DNA of 40,963 nucleotides from an uncultured Ruminococcus sp. (GTDB lineage: Bacteria > Bacillota > Clostridia > Oscillospirales > Acutalibacteraceae). The notes below the pieces were generated by a model. That model was not told the DNA's origin, ran no database searches, and saw only the letters and a program-made list of their open reading frames with translations. The translations under genes and the position numbers were made by a program. The stretch covers positions 1-40,963 of the forward strand of contig CADCKR010000024.1 in assembly GCA_902802105.1 (NCBI GenBank), in the 5' to 3' direction. Positions 23,234-33,882 of this stretch are shown piece after piece (the stretch's first letter is position 1; each line of letters opens with the position of its first letter).

Positions 23234-26200
23234 ATGGTAAACGCCAGACCCGTGCGTTTGGGTAAAACCGAGCGAATGAGCTTTTCTCACACCGACGAGA
23301 TCATTGAAATGCCTAACCTTATCGAGATCCAGAAGGATTCGTATAAGTGGTTCCTTGAAAAGGGACTTAAAGAGGTATTTGAAGACGTTTCGGGTATTAC
23401 CGATCATTCGGGAAATCTTGTGGTGAGCTTTGTAGACTACAAGCTTGAAACTGATAAGCCGAAAAATACCATAGCTGAATGTAAAGAGAGAGACACTACC
23501 TATGCGGCGCCGCTCAAGGTAAGGGTAAGGCTTCACAATAAGGCTGCTGTCAACAGCATGGAGGCTATCAAGGAGTCCGATGTTTATTTCGGCGACTTCC
23601 CGCTGATGACTCCGAGCGGTACCTTCGTTATCAACGGAGCGGAGCGCGTTATTGTATCTCAGCTTGTAAGGTCGCCGGGTGTTTACTATAAAATGGACCA
23701 CGACAAGACAGGCAAGGAGCTTTTCAGTTCGACGGTCATCCCGAACAGAGGCGCATGGCTTGAATATGAAAACGACATAAACGATGTTTTCTATGTTCGT
23801 ATCGACAAAAACAGAAAGCTTCCGGTCACGGTGTTCATAAGGGCTCTTGGCCTTGGCACCGACCGTGAGATAATAGATTTCTTCGGTGAGGACGAAAGAA
23901 TACTTGCTACGCTTGAAAAGGATCCCACCGATAATAAGGACGATGCACTGAAGGAAGTATACAGAAAGCTCCGTCCGAGTGAGCCACCTACAGTAGAGAG
24001 CGCTCAGGCACAGATAGATATGCTCTTCTTCGACCCCAGACGCTATGATATGTCAAGAGTCGGAAGATATAAGTTCAACAAGAAGCTCGGCATATCCAAC
24101 CGTCTTGGCGGCCGTGTGCTTGCAGAGCCTGTAGTCAGCCCGCTGACAGGTGAGATACTTGCAGATGCAGGTGAATTCATCTCCAAGGAAAGAGCTATGG
24201 AGATCGAGAACGAGGGCGTTACAGTCGCTTATGTTCTCAACCACAACGATCGCCCTGTCAAGATCATCTCAAACGGCATGGTGGATATAAAGAAGTACAT
24301 CAGTTTTGATCCTGAGGAATGCGGCATCAATGAGAGAGTACGCTTTACGGTGCTTCAGGAGATACTCGAAAGCTGCAGCGACGAGGCAGAGCTGAAAAAG
24401 ACCCTGCGTATGCGCAAGGATGAGCTTGTTCCCAAGCACATAATCATTGACGATATTTTCGCAACCATCAACTACATGAACTCACTTGCCTGCGGAGTGG
24501 GCACAACAGACGATATCGACCATCTCGGCAACAGAAGGATACGCTCTGTCGGCGAGCTGCTCCAGAATCAGGTAAGAATAGGCTTTTCAAGACTCGAAAG
24601 AGTTATCCGTGAAAGAATGAGTCTTCAGGCATCAGACCTTAACTCACTTGCACCAAACGCACTTATCAATATCCGTCCGGTGACTGCGGCTATAAAGGAA
24701 TTCTTCGGTTCGTCTCCGCTTTCACAGTTCATGGATCAGAACAACCCGCTTGCAGAGCTTACACATAAAAGACGTCTTTCGGCACTCGGCCCCGGCGGTC
24801 TTTCAAGAGACCGCGCAGGATTCGAGGTACGTGACGTTCACTATACGCACTACGGCAGAATGTGTCCTATCGAGACTCCTGAAGGCCCGAACATCGGCCT
24901 TATCTCATATCTTGCTACTTTCGCAAAGATAAACGAGTACGGACTTATCGAGGCTCCCTTCCGCAAGGTGGATAAGGCAAAGGGCATAGTCACCGATCAG
25001 GTCGAGTATATGACCGCAGACATTGAGGATAATTACATCGTTGCTCAGGCAAACGAGCCTCTTGATGCGGAAGGCCACTTTATGAATGCAAAAATAGTCG
25101 GCCGTTACAAGGATGAGTTCGTTGAAGTAGAGAAGAGCAAAGCTGACTATATGGACGTATCGCCTAAGATGGTCGTATCAGTCGCTACCGCAATGATCCC
25201 CTTCCTTGAAAACGACGACGCAAACCGTGCTCTCATGGGCTCGAACATGCAGAGGCAGGCAGTGCCGCTGCTTTCAACAGAGGCGCCCATTGTCGGCACA
25301 GGTATGGAATATAAGGCAGGCGTAGACTCAGGCGTTTGTATCCTCAGTGAGGAAGCAGGCGTTGTCAAATACGTCAGCGCAGATCAGATCAGAGTACAGT
25401 ATGATTCGGGCAGAGTGCAGAACTTCCAGGTCACAAAATTCCTGCGCTCCAACCAGGGTACCTGCATCAATCAGGTGCCGATAGTATCAGTAGGCCAGAG
25501 AGTCGAGAAGAACGAGGTACTTGCAGACGGTCCTGCAACCTGCAACGGTGAGATCAGCCTTGGCAAGAACGCTCTCATCGGCTTTATGACATGGGAAGGA
25601 TACAACTACGAGGACGCAGTACTTCTCAACGAGAAGATCGTCCGTGACGATGTGTACACCTCTATCCATATAGAGGAATATGAAACAGAAGCAAGAGATA
25701 CCAAGCTCGGTCCGGAGGAGATCACAAGAGAGATACCGAACATCGGTGACGACCAGCTCAGGGATCTTGACGAAAACGGCATAATCCACATAGGCGCAGA
25801 GGTCCATGCAGGCGATATCCTTGTAGGCAAGGTAACTCCCAAGGGAGAGACGGAGCTTACGGCAGAGGAAAGACTGCTGAGGGCTATCTTCGGAGAGAAG
25901 TCGAGAGAGGTGCGTGATACCTCTCTGAGAGTGCCTCACGGCGAATACGGCATCATAGTTGACGTTAAGGTGTTTACCAAGGAGGACAGCGGCGATGAGC
26001 TTGCACCCGGTGTAAACAAGGTGGTGCGCTGCTATATCGCACAGAAGAGAAAGATACAGGTCGGCGACAAGATGGCAGGCCGTCACGGAAACAAGGGTGT
26101 TGTTTCGCGCATACTTCCAGAGGAGGATATGCCTTTCCTTCCGGACGGCAGACCGCTTGATATCGTGCTCAATCCTCTGGGCGTGCCTTCGCGTATGAAT

Positions 26201-26995
26201 ATCGGTCAGGTGCTTGAAGTACATCTTGGCTATGCGGCAAAGGCTCTCGGCTGGAAGATCATGACGCCTGTGTTTGACGGTGCGCATGAGCAGGATATTT
26301 TCCAGTGCTTCCGTGACGCCGGCATAAGCGAGGACGGCAAGATATGGCTTAAAGACGGCCGTACAGGCGAATACTTCGATAATCCCGTAACAGTCGGATA
26401 TATGTATTACCTCAAGCTCCATCACCTTGTTGATGATAAGATACACGCGCGTTCCACAGGTCCGTATTCACTTGTTACGCAGCAGCCTCTGGGCGGTAAG
26501 GCTCAGTTCGGCGGCCAGCGCTTCGGAGAGATGGAGGTATGGGCTCTGGAGGCTTACGGCGCGGCTTACACTCTGCAGGAGATACTTACCGTCAAGTCTG
26601 ACGATGTAGTGGGCAGAGTAAAGACCTATGAGTCTATCGTTAAGGGTCAGAACATTCCCAAGCCCGGCATCCCCGAATCCTTCAAGGTGCTCATCAAGGA
26701 GCTCCAGTCGCTTGCCCTTGATATCAGAGTGCTCGACAGAGATCAGAATGAGATAGATCTCCAGCTTGATCTTGACGATGATATGGATGTTGTCACAGAC
26801 AAGGAACCGGAAGGCGATGACGGCTCAGCATACAGCGAGAAGAATATTCTTGAAGACGATAATCCCTACGGCTATCAGATCACAGACGAAAACGGCGACG
26901 AGTTTGTTTATGACGATGAGGAAGAGGATTACTACAAGAGCGATGACGATGACAGTCTGTTTGATGATCTGGCAGACCTGGGGGATGACAACTGA
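23234..26995 (+). CDS. rpoB: DNA-directed RNA polymerase beta subunit
   Basis: The 1253-residue beta subunit, forming with beta' the catalytic core of RNA polymerase. ATG 23234 is chosen: GGAG precedes it and [17 protein letters not shown] is the usual Firmicute beta start. The rifampicin region reads [27 protein letters not shown], with no classical resistance change at the Asp, His or Ser positions. The [17 protein letters not shown] and late [21 protein letters not shown] motifs are intact. The last 75 or so residues form a strongly acidic tail (many DDE runs, ending [10 protein letters not shown]). rplJ-rplL, the usual upstream neighbours, are absent; glk precedes instead. rpoC follows after 17 bp. 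Confidence 0.98.
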   Translation: MVNARPVRLGKTERMSFSHTDEIIEMPNLIEIQKDSYKWFLEKGLKEVFEDVSGITDHSGNLVVSFVDYKLETDKPKNTIAECKERDTTYAAPLKVRVRLHNKAAVNSMEAIKESDVYFGDFPLMTPSGTFVINGAERVIVSQLVRSPGVYYKMDHDKTGKELFSSTVIPNRGAWLEYENDINDVFYVRIDKNRKLPVTVFIRALGLGTDREIIDFFGEDERILATLEKDPTDNKDDALKEVYRKLRPSEPPTVESAQAQIDMLFFDPRRYDMSRVGRYKFNKKLGISNRLGGRVLAEPVVSPLTGEILADAGEFISKERAMEIENEGVTVAYVLNHNDRPVKIISNGMVDIKKYISFDPEECGINERVRFTVLQEILESCSDEAELKKTLRMRKDELVPKHIIIDDIFATINYMNSLACGVGTTDDIDHLGNRRIRSVGELLQNQVRIGFSRLERVIRERMSLQASDLNSLAPNALINIRPVTAAIKEFFGSSPLSQFMDQNNPLAELTHKRRLSALGPGGLSRDRAGFEVRDVHYTHYGRMCPIETPEGPNIGLISYLATFAKINEYGLIEAPFRKVDKAKGIVTDQVEYMTADIEDNYIVAQANEPLDAEGHFMNAKIVGRYKDEFVEVEKSKADYMDVSPKMVVSVATAMIPFLENDDANRALMGSNMQRQAVPLLSTEAPIVGTGMEYKAGVDSGVCILSEEAGVVKYVSADQIRVQYDSGRVQNFQVTKFLRSNQGTCINQVPIVSVGQRVEKNEVLADGPATCNGEISLGKNALIGFMTWEGYNYEDAVLLNEKIVRDDVYTSIHIEEYETEARDTKLGPEEITREIPNIGDDQLRDLDENGIIHIGAEVHAGDILVGKVTPKGETELTAEERLLRAIFGEKSREVRDTSLRVPHGEYGIIVDVKVFTKEDSGDELAPGVNKVVRCYIAQKRKIQVGDKMAGRHGNKGVVSRILPEEDMPFLPDGRPLDIVLNPLGVPSRMNIGQVLEVHLGYAAKALGWKIMTPVFDGAHEQDIFQCFRDAGISEDGKIWLKDGRTGEYFDNPVTVGYMYYLKLHHLVDDKIHARSTGPYSLVTQQPLGGKAQFGGQRFGEMEVWALEAYGAAYTLQEILTVKSDDVVGRVKTYESIVKGQNIPKPGIPESFKVLIKELQSLALDIRVLDRDQNEIDLQLDLDDDMDVVTDKEPEGDDGSAYSEKNILEDDNPYGYQITDENGDEFVYDDEEEDYYKSDDDDSLFDDLADLGDDN

Positions 26996-27012
26996 GAGGA
27001 GGACAAGGTTCA

Positions 27013-30000
27013 ATGGAATTCAATGAATTTGAATCAATAAAGATCGGTCTGGCATCTCCTGAACTGATCAGAGCGTGGTCTTACGGTGAGGTAACAAAGC
27101 CCGAGACCATCAACTACCGCACATTGAAGCCCGAAAAGGACGGACTTTTCTGTGAAGCGATCTTCGGTCCTCAGAAGGACTGGGAGTGCCACTGCGGCAA
27201 GTATAAAAAGATACACTTCAAGGGCAGAAAGTGCGACCGCTGCCACGTTGAGATCACGAGATCAAAGGTTCGCCGCGAGAGAATGGGACATATTGAGCTT
27301 GCGGCTCCCGTTTCACATATATGGTACTTCAAGGGCATACCTTCAAGAATGGGTCTTATCCTTGATATTTCACCCCGCACACTTGAAAAGGTCCTCTATT
27401 TCGCTATGTACATCGTCACAAGAGTTGACGAGGACAGTCCTGCTGCGCGTGAACTGACATTACAGCAGTGCCTCAGCGAAAAGGAATATGCCGACATGAA
27501 GGAGAAGTATGAGAACGACTTCGAGGCAATGATGGGCGCAGAGGCTATACAGAAGCTGCTTAAAGGCATCGACCTTGAAACGCTCTCCGAGGCACTGAAG
27601 GAGGAGCTTGAAGGCGCTTCGGGTCAGAAGAGAGTAAGGATACTCAAAAGGCTTGAGGTCGTTGAGTCTTTCCGCCTTTCGGGCAACCGTCCGGAATGGA
27701 TGATACTTGATGTTATACCGGTGATCCCGCCGGATATCCGCCCGATGGTACAGCTTGACGGCGGCAGGTTCGCTACATCTGACCTTAACGACCTTTACCG
27801 CAGGGTGATCAACAGGAACAACCGTCTGAGAAGGCTTCTTGAGCTGAAAGCTCCGGATATCATCATCCGAAACGAGAAGCGTATGCTCCAGGAGGCTGTG
27901 GATGCTCTTATCGACAACGGCAGAAGAGGACGCCCCGTTACCGGCCCCAACAACAGAGCGCTCAAGTCGCTTTCCGATATGCTTAAAGGCAAGCAGGGAC
28001 GTTTCCGTCAGAACCTGCTGGGCAAGCGTGTTGACTACTCCGGACGTTCTGTTATCGTTGTAGGCCCTGAGCTTAAAATGTATCAGTGCGGTCTCCCGAA
28101 GGAGATGGCTCTTGAGCTTTTCAAGCCCTTTGTAATGAAGATACTTGTAGAAAGCGGCTCCGCTCAGAACATAAAGGCTGCAAGAAAGGCAGTCGAGCGC
28201 GCAAAGCCGGAGGTCTGGGATGCACTTGAAAGAGTTATCAAGGGTCATCCGGTAATGCTCAACCGTGCGCCCACACTTCACAGACTCGGCATCCAGGCAT
28301 TTGAGCCTGTGCTTGTAGAGGGCAAGGCGCTGAAGCTCCATCCGCTTGCTTGTACGGCATTCAACGCTGACTTTGACGGCGACCAGATGGCTGTTCACGT
28401 TCCGCTTTCGGCTGAGGCTCAGGCAGAGGCACGTTTCCTCATGCTTGCCGCAAATAACCTGCTCAAGCCCTCTGACGGTAAGCCTGTCACCGTTCCTACA
28501 CAGGACATGGTGCTCGGCTCATATTACCTGACGCTCAATAAGGACGGCGAGCCGGGCGAGGGAAAGATATTCAGAGATACGGACGAGGCTATCATGGCCT
28601 ATGAAACTAAGGTCGTCAGCCTCCATGCAAAGATAAAGGTGCGCCGTGAGGGTGAGTGGAACGGCGAAAAGCGCAGTGTGCTCATAGACACTACAGTAGG
28701 ACGCATCATATTCAACCGTCCCATACCGCAGGATCTCGGCTATGTGGACAGAACAAAGCCCGAAAACTTCATGAAGTATGAGATCGACTTCCTTGTCGGC
28801 AAAAAGCAGCTCGGAAAGATCATTGACGCCTGCATCAAGAAGCACGGCACACAGATCACCTCACGTGTGCTTGACGATGTAAAGTCACAGGGCTACAAGT
28901 ATTCCACCAAGGGCGCTATCACCGTTGCTGTATGCGATGCCGAGATACCGCCTGCAAAGAAAGATATCATTAAGGCTGCCGAGGTCGAGATCGACAAGGT
29001 GACAAAGATGTTCCGCCGCGGCTTTATGTCCGATCAGGAGCGCTATGAGAAGGTGCTTAAGATCTGGGATAAGGCTACAAATGACGTTACAGCGGCTCTC
29101 CAGGGCAACCTTGGACAGTATAACCCGATCTTTATGATGGCTGATTCCGGCGCCCGTGGTTCTATGAGCCAGATCAGACAGCTTGCAGGTATGCGCGGAC
29201 TTATTGCGAATACATCAGGTAAGACCATCGAGATCCCGATCAGAGCTAACTACCGTGAAGGTCTTAATATTCTCGAATACTTCATTTCGTCCCGAGGCGC
29301 ACGTAAGGGACTTGCTGATACAGCGCTTCGTACCGCCGACTCAGGATATCTTACAAGACGTCTTGTTGACGTTTCTCAGGAGGTTATTATCCGTGAGGAG
29401 GACTGCGGCACAACAGACGGTATCGTAGTATATGACCTTATGGACGGCAAGTCTGTAACAGAGTCTATGCACGAGAGACTTCTCGGCAGATATCTCTGTG
29501 AGGACTTCATAGACAGCGAGACAGGCGAAGTGCTTGTTTCAAAGGATAAGCTCATGGACGACCATGACGCAGATATCATTGTCGGCAAGGGCGTTAAATC
29601 CATCAAGATACGTTCTATCATTGACTGCCGCGCAAAGCATGGTGTATGCAAAAAGTGCTACGGTGCCAACCTTGCAAACGGTATGCCTGTTACTATCGGT
29701 GAGGCTGTCGGCATTATCGCTGCTCAGTCTATCGGTGAACCCGGTACTCAGCTTACGATGAGAACCTTCCATACCGGCGGTGTTGCAGGCGGTGAGGATA
29801 TCACACAGGGTCTTCCGAGAGTCGAGGAGCTCTTTGAGGCAAGAAAGCCGAAGCATCTTGCTATCATCAGTGAGATCGGCGGCAAGGTGACATTCGAGGA
29901 GATCAAGAAGAACCGTCATGCAGTAATAACCGATCCTGAAACAGGCGAGAAGAGGGAATATCTTATCCCCTTCGGCAGCAGGACAAAGGTAGAGGAGGGT

Positions 30001-30561
30001 CAGGTCATAGAGGCCGGCGACCTTATCACAGAGGGCTCTGTCAACCCGCATGACGTGCTTACGATCAAGGGTACGGCAGCCGTTCAGGACTACCTTATCC
30101 AGGAGGTACAGCTTGCATACAGATTGCAGGGTGTTGATATCAACGATAAGCACATCGAGGTAATTATCCGCCAGATGATGCGCAAGATCAGGATAGACGA
30201 TGCAGGCTCTACCAATCTCCTGCCCGGCTCACTCGTTGACAAGGGCGAGTTCTATGCCGAGAATGAGATCGTTGAGAAGCGTATCGCCGCAGGCGAAGAG
30301 GGACTTTCATTTGCCACCTACACTCCGCTGCTGCTTGGTATTACAAAGGCTTCACTTGCAACTGATTCCTTCCTTTCGGCTGCATCGTTCCAGGAGACAA
30401 CAAGAGTGCTCACGGATGCTGCCATAAAGGGCAAGTCAGACCCGCTCATGGGTCTGAAGGAGAATGTCATTATCGGTAAGCTTGTGCCGGCAGGTACAGG
30501 TATGCACCGCTACAGCGATGTAGAGATCGAATCGACTTCATCCGAAGCTGTGGGAGAATAA
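27013..30561 (+). CDS. rpoC: DNA-directed RNA polymerase beta' subunit
   Basis: A 1182-residue subunit holding the active-site magnesium. The N-terminal zinc finger is CHCGKY ... CDRCHVE (near residues 60-78). The catalytic loop is [12 protein letters not shown] with Asp453, Asp455 and Asp457. The bridge-helix region [22 protein letters not shown] and the second zinc site ([19 protein letters not shown]) are intact, and the trigger-loop region [13 protein letters not shown] is present. AGGAGG lies between the rpoB stop and ATG 27013. The length is typical of Firmicutes without large insertions. A strong terminator follows, so the operon appears to be rpoB-rpoC only. Confidence 0.98.
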   Translation: MEFNEFESIKIGLASPELIRAWSYGEVTKPETINYRTLKPEKDGLFCEAIFGPQKDWECHCGKYKKIHFKGRKCDRCHVEITRSKVRRERMGHIELAAPVSHIWYFKGIPSRMGLILDISPRTLEKVLYFAMYIVTRVDEDSPAARELTLQQCLSEKEYADMKEKYENDFEAMMGAEAIQKLLKGIDLETLSEALKEELEGASGQKRVRILKRLEVVESFRLSGNRPEWMILDVIPVIPPDIRPMVQLDGGRFATSDLNDLYRRVINRNNRLRRLLELKAPDIIIRNEKRMLQEAVDALIDNGRRGRPVTGPNNRALKSLSDMLKGKQGRFRQNLLGKRVDYSGRSVIVVGPELKMYQCGLPKEMALELFKPFVMKILVESGSAQNIKAARKAVERAKPEVWDALERVIKGHPVMLNRAPTLHRLGIQAFEPVLVEGKALKLHPLACTAFNADFDGDQMAVHVPLSAEAQAEARFLMLAANNLLKPSDGKPVTVPTQDMVLGSYYLTLNKDGEPGEGKIFRDTDEAIMAYETKVVSLHAKIKVRREGEWNGEKRSVLIDTTVGRIIFNRPIPQDLGYVDRTKPENFMKYEIDFLVGKKQLGKIIDACIKKHGTQITSRVLDDVKSQGYKYSTKGAITVAVCDAEIPPAKKDIIKAAEVEIDKVTKMFRRGFMSDQERYEKVLKIWDKATNDVTAALQGNLGQYNPIFMMADSGARGSMSQIRQLAGMRGLIANTSGKTIEIPIRANYREGLNILEYFISSRGARKGLADTALRTADSGYLTRRLVDVSQEVIIREEDCGTTDGIVVYDLMDGKSVTESMHERLLGRYLCEDFIDSETGEVLVSKDKLMDDHDADIIVGKGVKSIKIRSIIDCRAKHGVCKKCYGANLANGMPVTIGEAVGIIAAQSIGEPGTQLTMRTFHTGGVAGGEDITQGLPRVEELFEARKPKHLAIISEIGGKVTFEEIKKNRHAVITDPETGEKREYLIPFGSRTKVEEGQVIEAGDLITEGSVNPHDVLTIKGTAAVQDYLIQEVQLAYRLQGVDINDKHIEVIIRQMMRKIRIDDAGSTNLLPGSLVDKGEFYAENEIVEKRIAAGEEGLSFATYTPLLLGITKASLATDSFLSAASFQETTRVLTDAAIKGKSDPLMGLKENVIIGKLVPAGTGMHRYSDVEIESTSSEAVGE

Positions 30562-30567
30562 TATTAC

Positions 30568-30602
30568 AAAGACCGGTGAACATCAGGTTCATCGGTCTTT
30601 TT
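30568..30602 (+). terminator. Rho-independent terminator of rpoBC
   Basis: A 14-bp stem (30568-30581 with 30587-30600, AAAGACCG ... CGGTCTTT, one G-U pair), 5-nt loop, T-run continuing to 30602. It starts 7 bp after the rpoC stop. Confidence 0.92.
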
Positions 30603-30652
30603 GCGCTGCGGCACATCATGCAAAAAAATATACCCAAAATCAAAAAATAGTC

Positions 30653-30681
30653 TTTATATTTTTTGCGTTTTGTTGTATAAT
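30653..30681 (+). promoter_or_regulatory. Promoter of fba
   Basis: TTTATA (30653-30658, 4 of 6 to consensus), 17-bp spacer, TATAAT (30676-30681), in a very A/T-rich stretch. Predicted start near 30688, about 63 nt before the ATG. Confidence 0.75.
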
Positions 30682-30750
30682 AAACACAGGTGTATGCGGA
30701 AGGATATTTTTCCCATACAACAAAAAATATCATTTTGGAGCGTGATTACT

Positions 30751-31617
30751 ATGGCATTAGTAAATGCAGCAGAAATGCTGAAAAAGGCAAAGGCAGGTCA
30801 TTATGCAGTAGGTCAGTTCAACATCAACAACCTTGAGTGGACAAAGGCTATCCTTCTTACAGCTCAGGAGCTTAACTCTCCTGTTATCCTTGGTGTATCT
30901 GAGGGTGCAGGCAAGTACATGACAGGCTTCAAGACTGTTGCAGCTATGGTCAAGGCTATGGATGAGTCTCTGGGCATTACTGTTCCTGTTGCTCTCCACC
31001 TCGATCACGGTACATACGAGGGCTGCTACAAGTGCATCAAGGCCGGCTTTACATCTATCATGTTTGACGGCTCACACTATCCCTTTGAGGAGAACCTCGC
31101 TAAGTCTCAGGAGCTTGTTAACGTAGCTCATCAGCTCGGTCTTTCCATCGAGTGTGAGGTCGGCTCTATCGGCGGCGAAGAGGACGGCGTTGTAGGCATG
31201 GGCGAATGTGCAGATCCCGATGAGTGCAAGACTATCGCAGATCTCGGCGTTGATATGCTTGCAGCAGGTATCGGCAACATTCACGGCAAGTATCCTGAGA
31301 ACTGGAAGGGCCTTTCCTTCGAGACTCTTGATGCTATCCAGGCTAAGACAGGCGAGATGCCTCTCGTTCTTCACGGCGGTACAGGTATCCCTGCTGACAT
31401 GATAAGCAAGGCTATCTCTCTCGGTGTTTCCAAGATCAATGTTAACACAGAGTGCCAGCTTTCATTCCAGGAAGCTACAAGAAAGTATATCGAAGCAGGC
31501 AAGGATCTCCAGGGCAAGGGCTTCGATCCCAGAAAGCTTCTCGCTCCCGGCTTTGAGGCTATCAAGGCTACAGTCAAGGAGAAGATGGAGCTCTTCGGTT
31601 CAGTCGGCAAGGCTTGA
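30751..31617 (+). CDS. fba: Class II fructose-bisphosphate aldolase
   Basis: A 288-residue zinc aldolase that interconverts fructose 1,6-bisphosphate with DHAP and glyceraldehyde 3-phosphate. Key parts: HLDHGTYEG with His83, catalytic Asp85 and His86 near the zinc; DGSHYPFEENL; the later zinc His in IHGKYP; and LHGGTGIP with the last His and phosphate-binding Gly residues. ATG 30751 has GGAG 13 bp upstream (TTTTGGAGCG) and the family N-terminus MALVNAAEML; the long frame upstream runs through the promoter and is not coding. Codon bias is strong, as expected for an abundant glycolytic enzyme. It forms a single-gene transcript between its promoter and a strong terminator. Confidence 0.96.
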   Translation: MALVNAAEMLKKAKAGHYAVGQFNINNLEWTKAILLTAQELNSPVILGVSEGAGKYMTGFKTVAAMVKAMDESLGITVPVALHLDHGTYEGCYKCIKAGFTSIMFDGSHYPFEENLAKSQELVNVAHQLGLSIECEVGSIGGEEDGVVGMGECADPDECKTIADLGVDMLAAGIGNIHGKYPENWKGLSFETLDAIQAKTGEMPLVLHGGTGIPADMISKAISLGVSKINVNTECQLSFQEATRKYIEAGKDLQGKGFDPRKLLAPGFEAIKATVKEKMELFGSVGKA

Positions 31618-31644
31618 TCTGAATTTATCCGCATAAAAAACATC

Positions 31645-31679
31645 AGGTGCAGCATCTTTTGTGATGCTGCACCTTTTTC
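31645..31679 (+). terminator. Strong terminator between fba and gatD (convergent)
   Basis: A perfect 12-bp stem (AGGTGCAGCATC 31645-31656 with GATGCTGCACCT 31663-31674), 6-nt loop, then T-rich TTTTCT. An A-run 5' of the stem (31634-31640) gives a T-run on the other strand, so it may also serve the minus-strand gatD transcript. Confidence 0.92.
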
Positions 31680-31717
31680 TCTCTTAATGATGTGAAATAT
31701 TAAAATACTGTTTCGGC

Positions 31718-32434
31718 TCAGTCTTTGCGCAGGGAGAGTAATTCTTTTATAGTGATATCATATCCGGCGGTTTCATATACGAGATGATCTCCGGAGAGCT
31801 TACGGTCTTCGCCGGCAGCCAGTCCGGCTATGTAAAGGAGAAAATGAGGGTTCTTTATAAGCACAGGACCGGTAAGGTGGGTGCCGAAGAAATTGTTCCT
31901 CCTTATGCCCTCACTGTCACCGCCGTTTTTGTTGCCAAGCCCCATTTTTACGGTGAAAAGCGGTGTGTCGATGCCGTCGATCTCACTGCACTTGTTGATG
32001 AAGCCGACAAGCTCCTTGTCCGTAAAACCGGCACTGAAAACAGCATCGGCAGTATTGCGGGTCTTGTTCTGTTCGGTTACGGTGAAATCAAAAATCCCAA
32101 GCCCCTCATAAGTGTTCCCTTTTGCGTCGGTTATGCTCTTGCCGAGCATCTCAAAGGAATTTCCGGTCATAAGTATCACCTTGCCGGAATCAATGCAGGC
32201 TTTCAGGTCGTCCTTGTATCTGCGCATATCTTCAAGCACAGCATTTCTGTTTCTTTCGGTGCCTGAGCCTATGTAAATAATATCATAATCGGAAAGCACC
32301 GCATCGTCAGCGAATGAAAGCTTGTCTGTACTGCATCCGATGCCGTTTTTTTCAAATGTGCGCACCAGAGCGCTCACGTTTGCATAATCCCCGTAGAGAT
32401 TCATTATATCATAATAAAGGTGAAGTATTTTCAT
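31718..32434 (-). CDS. gatD: GatD-like glutamine amidotransferase partner of MurT, canonical Cys and His missing
   Basis: 238 residues, 12 bp downstream of murT with AAGGAGG overlapping the murT stop. In the MurT-GatD complex GatD supplies ammonia from glutamine for amidation of the lipid II D-Glu. Overall similarity to GatD is clear: MKILHLYYDIMNLYGD, IIYIGSGTERNR, and GLGIFDFTV. The nucleophile elbow, ICGGYQFLG in Staphylococcus aureus, reads MTGNSFEMLG here, with Gly91 at the Cys position. The conserved GTYLHGP reads GTHLTGP, with Thr188 at the His position and a His two residues earlier. Glutaminase activity by the classical Cys-His mechanism is therefore doubtful. The gene is otherwise intact. 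Confidence 0.82.
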   Translation of the reverse strand: MKILHLYYDIMNLYGDYANVSALVRTFEKNGIGCSTDKLSFADDAVLSDYDIIYIGSGTERNRNAVLEDMRRYKDDLKACIDSGKVILMTGNSFEMLGKSITDAKGNTYEGLGIFDFTVTEQNKTRNTADAVFSAGFTDKELVGFINKCSEIDGIDTPLFTVKMGLGNKNGGDSEGIRRNNFFGTHLTGPVLIKNPHFLLYIAGLAAGEDRKLSGDHLVYETAGYDITIKELLSLRKD

Positions 32435-32446
32435 AGTGCGGCCTCC

Positions 32447-33763
32447 TTATACAAGACTGAGGAATTTGCCCTTATCCGAGAAGCAGGTTATCGTGTAGAT
32501 ATATTCATCCCTGTCGCTGTCGAGATAATGGTAAGCGTCCTCAATGCTGCTGAATACCTTTATGCGCTGCTGAGGTATGTCCGTATAGGAAAAGCGCACT
32601 GCAAGGTCGTTGCAGTATGTTCCGGCAAGCACGATCTCATGTACGTTATCGCAGCCGAGCATCTCAAAGTCGATATCCCAGAGCCACGAAACATCGCTTG
32701 TGAAGTACTTCCGGCTTACTGCGTCAACGATTATCAGTACGTCACAGCCGCGCTTGTCCGCACAGGCAACGCTCATTGAAAGATCGTATGAAATGCTGTT
32801 TTCGTGCTTTGCAACAAGCAGAGTGCCCATTCTTTTGCCTACATTGAACGAAACGACCCTGCCGTTCTTCATAACATAATCGCTCAGGTCGGATGCGATC
32901 TTTTCTGCGCTTATGCCTGCCACAGAGCCTACGGTAAATGCCGCAAGAATGTTGTAGATATTATAGAGCGATCTGAGGGCAAGGGATATATTATATTTGC
33001 CGTCAATGGTCATTTCGCCTTTTTCAAGATCGACAGAGGTAACGGTGTATTGAGTGCCGTGCCTTTTGTAGCCGCATGAAGCGCACTCATAATGTCCGAT
33101 ATGGTTATAGTGGCGCGTGCTGTATGTAAGCGGCTTTTTGCAGTGAGGGCAGTATGCGCCGTCGTTGTATACGCTCTTGTTTTCGGTAAAGTCTGTTGCT
33201 AACTTGTCTGCGCCGAAATAGATGACGTTATCCCTGCCGAAGCCGAAGTGTGATATAAGCGGGTCGTCTGAGTTGAGTATGAGCTGCATTTTGTCGTTTA
33301 TGCTTTCCGAAAGAGCGTTATATACCCACTCAGGGTGTCCGTTCCTTGTCAGCTGGTCACGATACAGGTTAGTCATAACATAGTGCGTAGGAGAAATATA
33401 TCTGAAGGTGTACTTTGCAAAGCGCTCATCGCTTTCGATCAGCAGTATATCGCTTTTTACCCTGCCGGAAAGTGTGGCATTGCACAGCACCATAGTCGTT
33501 ACTCCCTCTATCTGGTTGGAGCCTTCCTTGTTCCATGCGACCTTTTTTCCGTTCTGTGTAAGCACATGGGCTATCATCTCAACGGTAGAGGTCTTTCCGT
33601 TGCTGCCGGTAACTGCGATTATATACTCCGGCAGCTTTACCCGGCTGAGAACATCCGGACATATCCTGAGTGCGAATTTGCCCGGCAGGCTGCTGCCCTT
33701 GCCGACTAATTTTCCTACGACCCTCAGAAATTTGCATACCACTATAGCAAGAAATCTTTTCAT
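32447..33763 (-). CDS. murT: Lipid II isoglutaminyl synthase, MurT subunit
   Basis: A 438-residue Mur-ligase-like subunit that uses ATP to activate the D-Glu carboxylate of lipid II for amidation to D-isoglutamine. The P-loop is VTGSNGKTST (about 51-60, Lys57), with NKEGSNQ nearby. A four-Cys zinc ribbon (CPHC ... CASC, about 210-240) interrupts the central domain, as in known MurT. The C-terminal DUF1727-type domain carries SWLWDIDFE. The N-terminus has a hydrophobic, basic start that may touch the membrane. It is the first gene of the murT-gatD operon on the minus strand. The promoter was not identified with confidence. Confidence 0.94.
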   Translation of the reverse strand: MKRFLAIVVCKFLRVVGKLVGKGSSLPGKFALRICPDVLSRVKLPEYIIAVTGSNGKTSTVEMIAHVLTQNGKKVAWNKEGSNQIEGVTTMVLCNATLSGRVKSDILLIESDERFAKYTFRYISPTHYVMTNLYRDQLTRNGHPEWVYNALSESINDKMQLILNSDDPLISHFGFGRDNVIYFGADKLATDFTENKSVYNDGAYCPHCKKPLTYSTRHYNHIGHYECASCGYKRHGTQYTVTSVDLEKGEMTIDGKYNISLALRSLYNIYNILAAFTVGSVAGISAEKIASDLSDYVMKNGRVVSFNVGKRMGTLLVAKHENSISYDLSMSVACADKRGCDVLIIVDAVSRKYFTSDVSWLWDIDFEMLGCDNVHEIVLAGTYCNDLAVRFSYTDIPQQRIKVFSSIEDAYHYLDSDRDEYIYTITCFSDKGKFLSLV

Positions 33764-33819
33764 ACAAAGCTTCCGTCCTTCCTCTTTTTCCTTTCCTCGT
33801 TTTCGGATAATTTATGAAC

Positions 33820-33856
33820 AAACAAAAATCGGCCGGCATAAAGCCGGCTTCTTTTT
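33820..33856 (-). terminator. Terminator of the Na/Pi cotransporter gene
   Basis: A perfect 6-bp GC stem GCCGGC-(5 nt)-GCCGGC at 33832-33848. Read on the minus strand it is followed by CGATTTTTGTTTG. It separates the transporter from murT. Confidence 0.65.
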
Positions 33857-33882
33857 GATCGAAAAAAAGTTTCCCCGAAAAA

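Noticed and set aside
24716-24800. Rifampicin-resistance changes in rpoB
   Set aside because: The Asp, His and Ser positions of the resistance cluster are all wild type by comparison with E. coli.
25487-26446. 319-aa minus-strand ORF within rpoB, and the similar 312-aa ORF at 27460-28398 within rpoC
   Set aside because: Long antisense frames are common opposite biased codons in highly expressed genes; the sense strands encode invariant polymerase motifs.
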